From Nemertoderma westbladi (lineage: Eukaryota; Xenacoelomorpha; Nemertodermatida; Nemertodermatidae), in the NCBI GenBank assembly GCA_032718475.1, contig JAUCBJ010000593.1:1-64000 (forward strand): a stretch of DNA of 64,000 nucleotides. The letters are read 5' to 3'. This document shows positions 1 through 10,492 of this stretch, piece after piece. The stretch's first letter is position 1. Each line of letters begins with the position of its first letter. Made by a program: the position numbers and the translations under genes. The notes below the pieces were generated by a model. It was not told where the DNA came from, ran no database searches, and saw only the letters and a program-made list of their open reading frames with translations.

Positions 1-85
1 AGACTAACTGTTTAGAGTATTTTTATATTTTAGAAACTGTGATTTTGTATATTTTATAGACTTAAATCCCATTTTCTGGGAGCGG
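1..85 (+). mobile_element. 3' end of the internal region of an upstream BEL/Pao-type LTR element
   Basis: These bases match positions 30383-30467 almost base for base, the non-coding stretch just before the 3' LTR of the complete element in this window, including the purine-rich GGGAGCGG directly before the LTR. The rest of this copy lies left of the window. Its relation to the complete element is seen directly; its coding content is unknown. Confidence 0.85.
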
Positions 86-1324
86 TGTAAAAGCTTCTGT
101 GGGATATAACTGGCCCCTTTTTCTTCGCAATCCAGTTTCCCCCCAGGCGCTGGAATACTCTAAAAGGGTTCTCTAACTGTATATATATTCCCCTCGCCCG
201 CAAGGTACCGTTACAGGTGTTTTAACGGACATAAAAATCATTCTGCTATATACGTGTTTTGGCGGACATGGTAAGGCAAAAAGCCTGTAATGCACCAACT
301 ACCTTTCACAGCTTAGCCGTGATGATTCATATTACGACATCTAACAGCTGGTTGCTGACATGGAAACATCCATTGGACGCATAGTTCTTTGTTTGGCTTG
401 AGCCAATCAGAGCGATTTTTTCTGTCGACGTGTAGCTTTTCAGCCGATCATAAGGAGAGTGTTCAGTCTTACTGTTTTTTACTTGATACTTTGTTGTTAT
501 TGCTGTCTAAAGCCAGAAACACCGGCCTTTTGGGAAGAACTCTAGAAAACTGCTTAAATTATCGAAAGTATAAACTGTTACCTAACTAATCTCACTAATT
601 AACATACTCACTTAATTTAATTGCATTAATCATATTGTTTGTACTGTTATTTACCGTCAGTTATTAATTGTACCTATTTGTTGATGGAAATATTGCTCTT
701 TGGATAATACGGATAAATCACCCAAATTCCCAATTTTCTTGATACACTACAGGTTAGAGAGACCGGCTATACATAACAATTGCGATTTATATTAATGTGG
801 TGTGTATTGAATCCAATGTTATTTAGCAGACCCTACGTGAGTCAATTGCTGCTCTCTTTATGTGTGATCAAATATACTGACGGTCGGCATAATAGTGTGC
901 ATGATTGTGATTGGTAACAAAGTATTTCCTAAAGAATACGCTTTATACTTTAATCATAAGCAGTATCGTTGCGTTTTAGTATAAGTCTTAGTTCTGTTTA
1001 AATAGATAAAGCGCCACGTCCTAAAGGAACTGTTAATATTTCCCGAAAGCCAATAATACCTGTCAGAGATTAATTATTAACGATCTATCGAATAATACAG
1101 TAGGTATACACTGCAACCTTACACTGCAATAATAAAATTTAAGCATCCGAATTCAGTCTCCCGGGTGTAGATCCATCGGGTGAATGATCGCGCATGGGCT
1201 GACTTCGGCTAGTGTTTTGCGTATTAGCATAAAATATTGTCATATGCTAAAGTGGTTTTAATTAACTAAAAGACATATAAATTTTGGCAGGTTAAACTGC
1301 TAAAGGTCTTCAAAAGCGCGAACA
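86..1324 (+). mobile_element. LTR (3' LTR) of a second, diverged copy of the BEL/Pao-type element
   Basis: It starts TGTAAAAGC and ends GCGCGAACA, the same termini as the LTRs at 16573-17756 and 30468-31650. Internal blocks are recognisable: the GGCATAAAA-type start region, a CCAATCAGAGCG box at 403-414, the TTAATATTTCCCGAAAG block near 1032, and GGCAGGTTAAACTGCTAAAGG before the end. It is about 55 bp longer and clearly more diverged than the two LTRs of the complete element are from each other, so it is an older or different subfamily member. Small ORFs inside it (for example 389-589) are LTR sequence, not genes. Confidence 0.85.
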
Positions 1325-2334
1325 AGACCCCTTGTTGCTATGTAAAATCCATGTTGCTAAGGTAAGAAACAGGAAATTGAAAGTGATTCGCATAATATAT
1401 TTTTATAGACTTTTTTGGGGGCATTAACAAGGTAATGTGAAATAAAACATCATTGGCTTGGATGAATTGCGAATTTGATATGGGTTGACCCCTTTTTCTG
1501 GCTCGATTGACTCGCCTAATATAAATGTATACAGTAGTAATCAAATAATTGATAATTAATCTCTACATTTTCTAATTAATGATGAGGAATGACTAATAAT
1601 TGCACCTCACCACGTGACATTTACTCATCCATGCGTGATTCATTGGACGCATGAAACTTTCCGTCCGTGTCTAGGTGTGAGTGTGTCAATTATTGAACTT
1701 TTTTCAGGCCCAAAAGTCACACTGTAGGCCTATATATGACGCACTTCACGTGATGTGGTCGAATCAACAATGAACGTTCTTAAGGCCATTACTCATCTAC
1801 CGTCAACGTATTCAGTCATTGGATGGCCTGGTTGGTGGCGTACATGACTTTTTAATTGGGTTGTGGATTAGAAGATCTGCCGGTGGCCTCATAATCCGAT
1901 ATAAATGGTATATAAATCACCTGGAATGAAAGCTTTTCTGAAGGTCGGTTTATTCCGACCCGTAATAGAGTCTGTTGTGCTATGGTAACCCCTGTTCGGC
2001 TCTTCCCGCAGATGACACAGGTCTCTTGACTGTATACATACACTACGATCCTGCGCAATGTTCATGGCATAAAATACGATGCTCACTAAACATATGAAGC
2101 ATTGTACAATCTCGGTAGAATTGTCAGAGCCCAGCACCACCTTGCAGGCACTACGCATTCCAGTTACCTGCCACTGCCATCGTATAGCTGATTGCATGAT
2201 CTGGCGATAGGAAAGTGGTGGTTAGCCATGGAGATGAATTAGTAAGTGGGCTGTTGGAGTGATGTGTTGTCTGTCGGCGATCCATCCTACTGTAGTAGGT
2301 ACAGGTGTAATGTATCAATTTAATGAAGATAAAA
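1325..2334. other. AT-rich stretch, no gene recognised
   Basis: Only short ORFs with no recognisable domain on either strand. A TAGGCCTA palindrome occurs near 1725. I see no RNA gene, TIR or exon signal that I can defend. Confidence 0.5.
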
Positions 2335-2477
2335 GTAATTAATTCTTAAATACGAATCCCTACAGTGAGTAATTAATTCTTAAATACGAATCCCTACACC
2401 GAGTAATTAATTCTTAAATACGAATCCCTACAGTGAGTAATTAATTCTTAAATACGAATCCATCCCTACAGCGAGTA
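2335..2477. repeat. Short tandem repeat, about 35-bp unit, four copies
   Basis: Four consecutive units begin GTAATTAATTCTTAAATACG and continue with AATCCCTACA plus a variable GTGA, CCGA or GCGA ending. The fourth unit has a 4-bp duplication (ATCC). Copies are nearly identical, so the expansion is recent. Confidence 0.9.
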
Positions 2478-3029
2478 ATTCCTTTGATTTTTCTACGGTT
2501 CATTTTGATTGCATCAAATATTGCGAATAATTTAAAAGCGACCAAAATGGTAACGACATACTGTAGGTTGGCGTTTAATAACCATCAACCGCAAATTAAT
2601 AATTAAATAACTAAATCAATTGCAATAAGTGAACAATATTAACTGTATCTACTGTATCTACTGTAGGCCTATATATTATGTTATATTGACTTCCTATGAC
2701 GAAATGCCAAAGGTCACACCAACTCGATTAAAATGATTCTACTATGAATTTTAATAGAGTTTATATAGACAGTTTTTATCTGTTTGCGTAGTTAATACTA
2801 TTATTGGTTAATTAATGGGAATTAACACTAGGCAAATAAACCTATTTGTATTATACAGTTATACAATATGATACAATTCGACCAGGCCGGGGTGGACAAG
2901 CCAGGCTCAGCACATCGTTATCACATTGTCACATTGTCGACCGACATTTCTATTCTGTTACAAAGATGGAGGGACCACAGAACTTGATATAATGAACGAC
3001 GACCTCCCTGATGCAGATGACCCGTGGAT
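2478..3029. other. AT-rich stretch, no gene recognised
   Basis: No ORF with domain content, no repeat longer than a few units. TAGGCCTA occurs near 2664. Confidence 0.45.
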
Positions 3030-3250
3030 CTTTTCGTGGAATCTCGTTAATCTCGATTGCATGCAAAGCTATAGAACAGAATTCTATTAAATCGCATCAG
3101 GGATCCTGATGGGTTCCGTAAAGGTCGTGGGACCATGGAGCCTATTCTGGCACTTACAATGATAATCGAAGAGTTATCAATAAAGAAAGACTGACAACTG
3201 GCTATTATCTTTGTTGATTTCTTTAAAGCTTTCGACTCAAGCCAATGCTG
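3030..3250 (+). pseudogene. Non-LTR retrotransposon (LINE) reverse transcriptase fragment, decayed
   Basis: Plus-strand translation gives the fingers-palm hallmarks of LINE reverse transcriptases: a FRGISLISIACKA block from 3032, then after a one-base frame break NRILLNRIRDPDGFRKGRG (3075-3131), and VDFFKAFDS around 3214-3240, where the FxKAFD motif carries the first catalytic aspartate. A TGA separates the last two blocks. The fragment lacks the endonuclease, the YxDD region and the C-terminus. It is a dead 5'- and 3'-truncated insertion; clade assignment would need an alignment. Confidence 0.8.
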
Positions 3251-3899
3251 TTTGCTAGTACGTGCGAGTACGAGTACACTAGGTGCAAACAGCAAGCTCT
3301 ATAATTTGGTGACTTTGCCGTACTAGCGGTACAGTACTGGTCAGCACTGTAGGCCTAGCAGTTTGACTGATCTGTCTGAGTCCAACGTATTTGCTCAGGC
3401 AATTCTCTATTTTCACAATCAGAGTCTGGTATCAGTGCCAATCACAGACGTAGTTACTAACACCATAATTGCCCGATCGAGTTGTGAATAAAGGAGGAGA
3501 GAGCCCTTTTGACGTCAGTTTGTAAGTATTGCAGCGCGCGACTAGCTTATTCAAGTAGCTAGCGCCCGTTATTATTATTTTGTTAAAAGTCACCAAAACC
3601 TAGTACAACAGCGGTACACCAAAATTTGTTTTATCATAACACACACACACACACACGCGCGCCTTAAGATTGTTTTACTGAAGTATTGCTCCACCCCTTT
3701 TGACTGATTTTTCTGTCAGCAGTATTGCTTTACGCTAGTGTTCGGTTGACCCACTAGCTCGTATTATACCCATATAAATCACACAGTGGCAAGTTTACAG
3801 TATTTAGGTCCATTAGCGGTAGTTAGGATTCGCTACGCGGCAGGATTGATTTCCCATGAGTTTGGTCTGTATCTGTAGACTGTACATCTGCCTCACTGG
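3251..3899. other. Unassigned stretch with a short (AC)n microsatellite
   Basis: Contains an ACACAC...GCGCGC dinucleotide run near 3640-3661 and a TAGGCCTA palindrome near 3352. No coding signal seen. Confidence 0.4.
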
Positions 3900-4886
3900 T
3901 TAGGGGCCGTCCAAGTATGACGTCTGCACTTTTCCCCAAAATGTTGACCCCCTCCCTCCCCTAAATCAGATATCATCAGATAGGCGTTGACCCCCCCCCC
4001 CCCCCCTAATCAGATTAAAAAAAAATTTTGTAATAAACTATTATCAGCAGGATAAAGGTATTACAGTATATTGCATTGGACAGTTGGAGGGGGGTGCACG
4101 GGGGCTGGCTGTTACATAGCTTATCTACATAGGAAGGTATAGAGTTGTAGTAGGATAGCCTATCGGGCCCATGTGAAGAATACCAGACTTTCTGCCGATA
4201 TGTTTCACTTTGCAGTTACCCCCATGTGAAGAATACCTGGTTTTCACCAAAAACACAGGTTACTGAAGGGCTGAATCTAACCAAAACAATAAACGAATTA
4301 GTATATGTACAGGTTATAAGACAGAAATAAGCGCTACAAAACACTTAATAAAGATAAATTAAAAAAAATAAAAATTCCCCATATAAAAAATTCCAATAAA
4401 TAGTCGACCGAAAAGTGAAATCCTGGTATTCTTCACATGGGTGATGCCTAAAGTTTACATACTTGTACCTGATGCGACAGCAGTTTATGAATGATAATAA
4501 ACAAACATATAAGCTAATAATAAGCTTATATGAACCGGTAGAGGTAACGGTACTGCAGTCTCTAACAATCATTAGCTTAGGATTAATGTTTCATTTTCAG
4601 GCGAACCCCTGTACCGCAGTACCCCAGTAGCACGCGTCCTAATCACTGAAACATGGTGACTGGTAACTGAAACAGAAGGTCGTGCTACGGGCCTTCGGGG
4701 GCTTCGAACAATTAAAATAGGCAAGCTATTTACTCTTCTGCTATATCTCTTCTAGCACCTATAAATGAACATGCTGACGTCAGATTTTGGCTGACCCCCT
4801 CCCCTCCCCTCATCAGCACGTCATCAGATTTTCCCAACCCCCCTCCCCCCCCTAAAGTGCTGACGTCATACTTGGACGGCCCCTTA
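3900..4886. mobile_element. MITE-like DNA transposon with about 29-bp TIRs and TTA target duplication
   Basis: The left end at 3903 reads GGGGCCGTCCAAGTATGACG, and the right end finishing at 4883 is its reverse complement; the match extends about 29 bp with two mismatches. TTA flanks both ends (3900-3902 and 4884-4886). The 981-bp interior has no transposase ORF. It holds C-rich subterminal runs near 3945-4012 and 4795-4855, and a motif CCCATGTGAAGAATACC present twice direct (about 4169 and 4227) and once inverted (about 4425-4441). A 3-bp TTA/TAA duplication with GGGG-starting TIRs fits the PIF/Harbinger group by established knowledge; the superfamily is inferred. Confidence 0.8.
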
Positions 4887-5249
4887 GAGGGCGGTCACCC
4901 TGATTGTCTAGTTAGCCCGGGCAATTGATTCGACCAAGTTTAGGAGAGACATCAGGCTCCGTTCTCGCCAGTAGTAGTTTGTGTACTTTGGTATCTATTT
5001 TTTAGACACGTCCTGGGCTGGGATTTCTTGGTAGATACTGTACAAACCCGTTATATGCTGCTGGATCCTACAGTAGGAGATATTCGTTACTAGGATTCAG
5101 TAAGCGGTATACTACTGGACTTTACAGGAGTTGTGGTGGGACTATTTTGTTGACAAGCCGGCACAACATTTTTTATATATATATGTAATATGTATATAAT
5201 GCAGTTGCAATGCAGCATGCCGATCGTAGTAGTAGTAGATGCAGAGGAA
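4887..5249. other. Short unassigned stretch between MITE and minisatellite
   Basis: No coding signal. ORFs crossing it on the minus strand are extensions of the stop-free minisatellite frames. Confidence 0.4.
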
Positions 5250-8200
5250 GCAAACACAACAAACAATGACCTCCCCCGAGAGAGAGGTAGTGAACACAAC
5301 GAACGGCGACCTCCACAGAGAGAGAGGTAGTGAACACAACGAACAACGACCTCCCCCAAGAGAGAGGGAGTGAACACAACAAAAGGCTCCCTCGCCAGAG
5401 AGAGAGAGGGATTGAACACAACGAACAACGACCTCCCCTGAGAGAGAGGTAGTGAACACAACGAACAACGACCTTCCCTGAGAGAGAGGTAGTGAACACA
5501 ACAAACGACGACCTCCCCTGAGAGAGAGGGAGTGAACACAACGAACAACGACCTCCCCTGAGAGAGAGGTAGTGAACACAACGAACAACGACCTCCCCTG
5601 AGAGAGAGGTAGTGAACACAACGAACAACGACCTTCCCTGAGAGAGAGGTAGTGAACACAACGAACAACGACCTCCCCTGGGAGAGAGGGAGTAAACACA
5701 ACGAACAACGACCTCCCCTGAGAGAGAGGTAGTGAACACAACGAACAACGACCTCCCCTGAGAGAGAGGTAGTGAACACAACAAACAACGACCTCTCTGG
5801 GAGAGAGGGAGTAAACACAACGAACAACGACCTCCCCCGAGAGAGAGGTAGTAAACACAATGAACGACGACATCCCCTGAGAGAGAGGTAGTGAACACAA
5901 CGAACGACGACCTCCCTGGAGAGAGGGAGTAAACACAACAAACGACGACCTCCCTGGGAGAGAGGTAGTAAACACAACGAACAACGACCTCCCCCGAGAG
6001 AGAGGTAGTGAACACAACAAACGACGACCTCCCTGGGAGAGAGGTAGTAAACACAACGAACAACGACCTCCCCCGAGAGAGAGGGAGTGAACACAACGAA
6101 CAACGACCTCCCTGGGAGAGAGGTAGTAAACACAACGAACAACGACCTCCCCCGAGAGAGAGGTAGTGAACACAACGAACGACGACCTCCCTGGGAGAGA
6201 GGGAGTAAACACAACGAACGACGACCTCCCCCGAGAGAGAGGGAGTGAACACAACGAACAACGACCTCCCTGGGAGAGAGGTAGTAAACACAACGAACGA
6301 CGACCTCCCTGGGAGAGAGGTAGTGAACACAACGAACAACGACCTCTCTGGGAGAGAGGGAGTAAACACAACGAACGACGACCTCCCCCGAGAGAGAGGG
6401 AGTGAACACAACGAACAACGACCTCCCTGGGAGAGAGGTAGTAAACACAACGAACGACGACCTCCCCCGAGAGAGAGGGAGTGAACACAACGAACAACGA
6501 CCTCCCTGGGAGAGAGGTAGTAAACACAACGAACGACGACCTCCCTGGGAGAGAGGGAGTGAACACAACGAACAACGACCTCCCTGGGAGAGAGGTAGTA
6601 AACACAACGAACGACGACCTCCCTGGGAGAGAGGTCGTGAACACAACGAACAACGACCTCCCTGGGAGAGAGGGAGTAAACACAACGAACAACGACCTCC
6701 CTGGAGAGAGAGGTAGTAAACACAACGAACAACGACCTCCCTGGGAGAGAGGGAGTAAACACAACGAACAACGACCTCCCTGGGAGAGAGGGAGTAAACA
6801 CAACGAACAACGACCTCCCTGGAGAGAGGGAGCAAACACAACGAACGACGACCTCCCCTGGGAGAGAGGTAGTGAACACAACGAACAACGACCTCCCCTG
6901 GGAGAGAGGTAGTGAACACAACGAACGACGACCTCCCTGGGAGAGAGGTAGTAAACACAACGAACAACGACCTCCCTGGGAGAGAGGTAGTGAACACAAC
7001 GAACGACGACCTCCCTGGGAGAGAGGGAGTAAACACAACGAACGATGACCTCCCCTGAGAGAGAGGTAGTGAACACAACGAACAACGACCTCCCTGGGAG
7101 AGAGGGAGTAAACACAACGAACAACGACCTCCCTGGGAGAGAGGGAGTAAACACAACGAACAACGACCTCCCCCGAGAGAGAGGTAGTGAACACAACGAA
7201 CAACGACCTCCCTGGGAGAGAGGGAGTAAACACAACGAACAACGACCTCCCTGGGAGAGAGGGAGTAAACACAACGAACAACGACCTCCCTGGGAGAGAG
7301 GGAGTAAACACAACAAACAACGACCTCTCTGGGAGAGAGGGAGTAAACACAACGAACAACGACCTCTCTGGGAGAGAGGGAGTAAACACAACGAACAACG
7401 ACCTCCCTGGGAGAGAGGGAGTAAACACAACGAACGACGACCTCCCTGGGAGAGAGGGAGTAAACACAACGAACAACAACCTCCCCCGAGAGAGAGGGAG
7501 TAAACACAACGAACAACGACCTCCCCCGAGAGAGAGGGAGTGAACACAACGAACAACGACCTCCCTGGGAGAGAGGGAGTAAACACAACGAACGACGACC
7601 TCCCTGGGAGAGAGGGAGTAAACACAACGAACAACAACCTCCCCCGAGAGAGAGGGAGTGAACACAACGAACAACGACCTCCCTGGGAGAGAGGGAGTAA
7701 ACACAACGAACAACAACCTCCCCCGAGAGAGAGGGAGTGAACACAACGAACGACGACCTCCCTGGAGAGAGGGAGTAAACACAACGAACGACGACCTCCC
7801 TGGGAGAGAGGGAGTAAACACAACGAACGACGACCTCCCTGGGAGAGAGGGAGTAAACACAACGAACAACAACCTCCCCCGAGAGAGAGGGAGTAAACAC
7901 AACGAACAACGACCTCCCCCGAGAGAGAGGGAGTGAACACAACGAACAACGACCTCCCTGGGAGAGAGGGAGTAAACACAACGAACGACGACCTCCCTGG
8001 GAGAGAGGGAGTAAACACAACGAACAACAACCTCCCTGGGAGAGAGGGAGTAAACACAACGAACAACGACCTCCCTGGAGAGAGGGAGTAAACACAACGA
8101 ACAACGACCTCCCTGGAGAGAGGGAGTAAACACAACGAACGACGACCTCCCTGGGAGAGAGGGAGTAAACACAACGAACAACAACCTCCCCCGAGAGAGA

Positions 8201-8650
8201 GGGAGTAAACACAACGAACAACGACCTCCCCCGAGAGAGAGGGAGTGAACACAACGAACGACGACCTCCCTGGGAGAGAGGGAGTAAACACAACGAACAA
8301 CGACCTCCCCCGAGAGAGAGGGAGTAAACACAACGAACAACGACCTCCCTGGGAGAGAGGGAGTAAACACAACGAACGACGACCTCCCTGGAGAGAGGGA
8401 GTAAACACAACGAACAACGACCTCCCTGGAGAGAGGGAGTAAACACAACGAACGACGACCTCCCTGGGAGAGAGGTAGTAAACACAACGAACGACGACCT
8501 CCCTGGGAGAGAGGGAGTAAACACAACGAACGACGACCTCCCTGGGAGAGAGGGAGTAAACACAACGAACAACAACCTCCCCCGAGAGAGAGGGAGTAAA
8601 CACAACGAACAACGACCTCCCTGGAGAGAGGGAGTAAACATAACGAACAA
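5250..8650. repeat. Minisatellite A: 38/39/40-bp unit, about 86 copies
   Basis: The unit contains GAACACAACGAACAACGACC followed by TCCC(C/T)(T/G)(G/A)GAGAGAGGTAGT. Unit length varies between about 38, 39 and 40 bp, with CCCCTGAGAG, CCCCCGAGAG, CCCTGGGAG and CCCTGGAGAG variants that are grouped along the array. The plus strand is purine-rich. All three minus-strand frames stay open for over 1160 codons (ORFs 5090-8659, 5142-8939, 5173-8664), because no variant contains TTA, CTA or TCA on the plus strand. I regard these ORFs as fortuitous: unit lengths not divisible by three occur freely and no frame is favoured. Confidence 0.95.
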
Positions 8651-9000
8651 CAACAACACAACACAACAAAGGTGAATGAAGAAGAGAAAGGAAATCTAGA
8701 TGTTCACAAACCTCTCTACCCCAACCACACAACGATGAGTCATAACTTATTGGACTTACTGTACGTACACTAGTATACAAACGTTTAAATAAGTATTGGA
8801 TGTGTTGTAAGTGATGTATGTAGAGTAGGAATCCAGAAACCAGCATATTATTTAGCTGTAAGGTACGTGTAACTGGTTCCACTAAATCAATAAATCCCAG
8901 AGCAAGAATATTACAATATATTGCACTGTAACAATACATTAACGTTATAATCTTACTTCATTATGGGAGTGGTAGAGTTATTAAACTAAGTGAAGTTAAT
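8651..9000. other. Unassigned stretch after minisatellite A
   Basis: An AC/AAC-rich run leaves the array; after that no ORF with domain content and no repeat is visible. Confidence 0.4.
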
Positions 9001-9075
9001 TTTCTTCGGCCGTTAGGCCAGGGATTACGCACAAAGTCTGACGACTTATTTCCAGTGCGGTCCCCCCAGAACGCC
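9001..9075 (+). repeat. Dispersed repeat, copy 1 (second copy at 59725)
   Basis: About 70 bp starting TTTTCTTCGGCCGTTAGGCC and containing GCACAAAGTCTGACGACTTA recur near 59725-59797 with a few substitutions and a 5-bp insertion. It contains the small inverted repeat GGCCGTTAGGCC. Its nature is unknown: a piece of an unrecognised transposon or SINE is possible. Confidence 0.7.
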
Positions 9076-9419
9076 CCGGGGCGGGGCGAGGTCAGCAACA
9101 ATCCAGTTACTCAAAGAGATCCGGAAAAGGATCCGGGACGTGAGGCTAGAGCGACGCCACGGTACTACCAGTTCCTGGTGCAGCGAATTCTCGTCGCAAT
9201 TATGCATCAGTAATGGGGAGGATAGACGGCATGGCTGGAGATGGGGGATCTATTACCACTTAAATGCCCGCCTCAACGCCGGGCTTGTAAAATTGCCTGT
9301 GATTTTGAAAATTCTGTTAAATTTATTTCTTTTTATTCAAAATAAGATTGGAATTTAGTTAAAAATCATTAGCGTATAGTAATAAATATTAGTGATTTTA
9401 AGGTAAATTAATGTTAAGT
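9076..9419. other. Unassigned stretch
   Basis: Holds a GC-rich patch (CCCCGGGGCGGGGCGAGG) near 9075-9092 and a small ORF (9140-9358) with no recognisable domain. No support for a gene. Confidence 0.35.
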
Positions 9420-9606
9420 CTGTTATTTAAGGTCTTTTAGCCGTCTGTCTGTCTGTCTAACTATCGGTTATTTAAGGCCTTTTAGCCGTCTGTCTGTCTG
9501 TCTAACTATCGGTTATTTAAGGCCTTTTAGCCGTCTGTCTGTCTGTCTGTCTAACTATCGGTTATTTAAGGTCTTTTGGCCGTCTGTCTGTCTGTCTGTC
9601 TAACTA
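9420..9606. repeat. Tandem repeat of 45/49 bp containing (GTCT)n, four copies
   Basis: Each unit begins GTTATTTAAGG(C/T)CTTTT, continues AGCCGTCTGTCTG and ends CTAACTATCG. The units differ by one GTCT step, so a microsatellite is nested inside a minisatellite. Confidence 0.9.
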
Positions 9607-10492
9607 TTCATTTTGAATTTGTGCTGAATTTAGTATCGATTTTCATATCGTAATTAAGTATTTTTAAAACCTATACAACTGAAACAATTTTATAAATCTA
9701 AATTTAAGTTATATTTAAATTATTTTGCAATTGATTACTGGATTGTTAACTGACATAAAAATTCGATATAATCAAAACATTTCCATTTTGCTGTTTAAGT
9801 TTATAAATTTAATTACTAAATATATAAAACAGTGATGTGTATGGTATTCTTTATAATTAAGCACTAATATATTAATTGTTAATTTAATTAAATAATTAAA
9901 GATTGAAGCACTTATTAAACCGTCGTGTGAGCGAGCAAACTTTATGTAACAGATATTTGGCTTTGATAATCAAAAAAGCTTCTTTATTATTATAAAGTTA
10001 TACTATTTATTATCCAAATGGATATTGACACACAAAGATTGTATAGTGTGTAGTTTATCCTGCGATTTCCTTGAAAAGTTCATCAACCAATGAGAAGCCG
10101 GGAAGGATGGAAGGTATGGGTATACAGTGACGGTGAAGGTTGCGGGAAACGTCGTCACATATACCAGGCGAGGAATCAACTTCCCTCACCAGGCCAGCAC
10201 GATTCCTCTTTGCCAACAATAGGGATCATTGGGGGTTGAACGAAAGTTCCAGTCCTTCTGTATATCCGTTATAAATTCAACCACATCACCGCCTGTAATG
10301 CATTATCCTAAATAATTTTTAAGTAACTATTTCGCAAATTTTGTGTTTATATTAGTATATTTTTTAATGTGTTGAATTAACATTAAATTTCCTTGCTGTA
10401 CTGTAGTAACCACCTGTGGTTGTTGTCAGGTTGTTCTAATTATTTAAAATAATTATTATTAAAATATATTATTTTCGCTGACTCTAAAGACC
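9607..10492. other. AT-rich stretch, no gene recognised
   Basis: Mostly poly-A/T-rich text with no ORF of interest. A less AT-rich block at 10080-10270 has no recognisable protein or RNA. Confidence 0.4.

Noticed and set aside
389-589. 66-aa ORF and the related ORF at 31113-31316
   Set aside because: Both lie inside LTRs of the BEL/Pao-type family and have no domain or conserved frame between copies.
5090-8939. Three overlapping minus-strand ORFs of 1163-1265 aa as giant repeat proteins
   Set aside because: They are the three frames of minisatellite A. Unit lengths of 38-40 bp shift the frame freely, no frame is favoured and the flanking parts show no domain.
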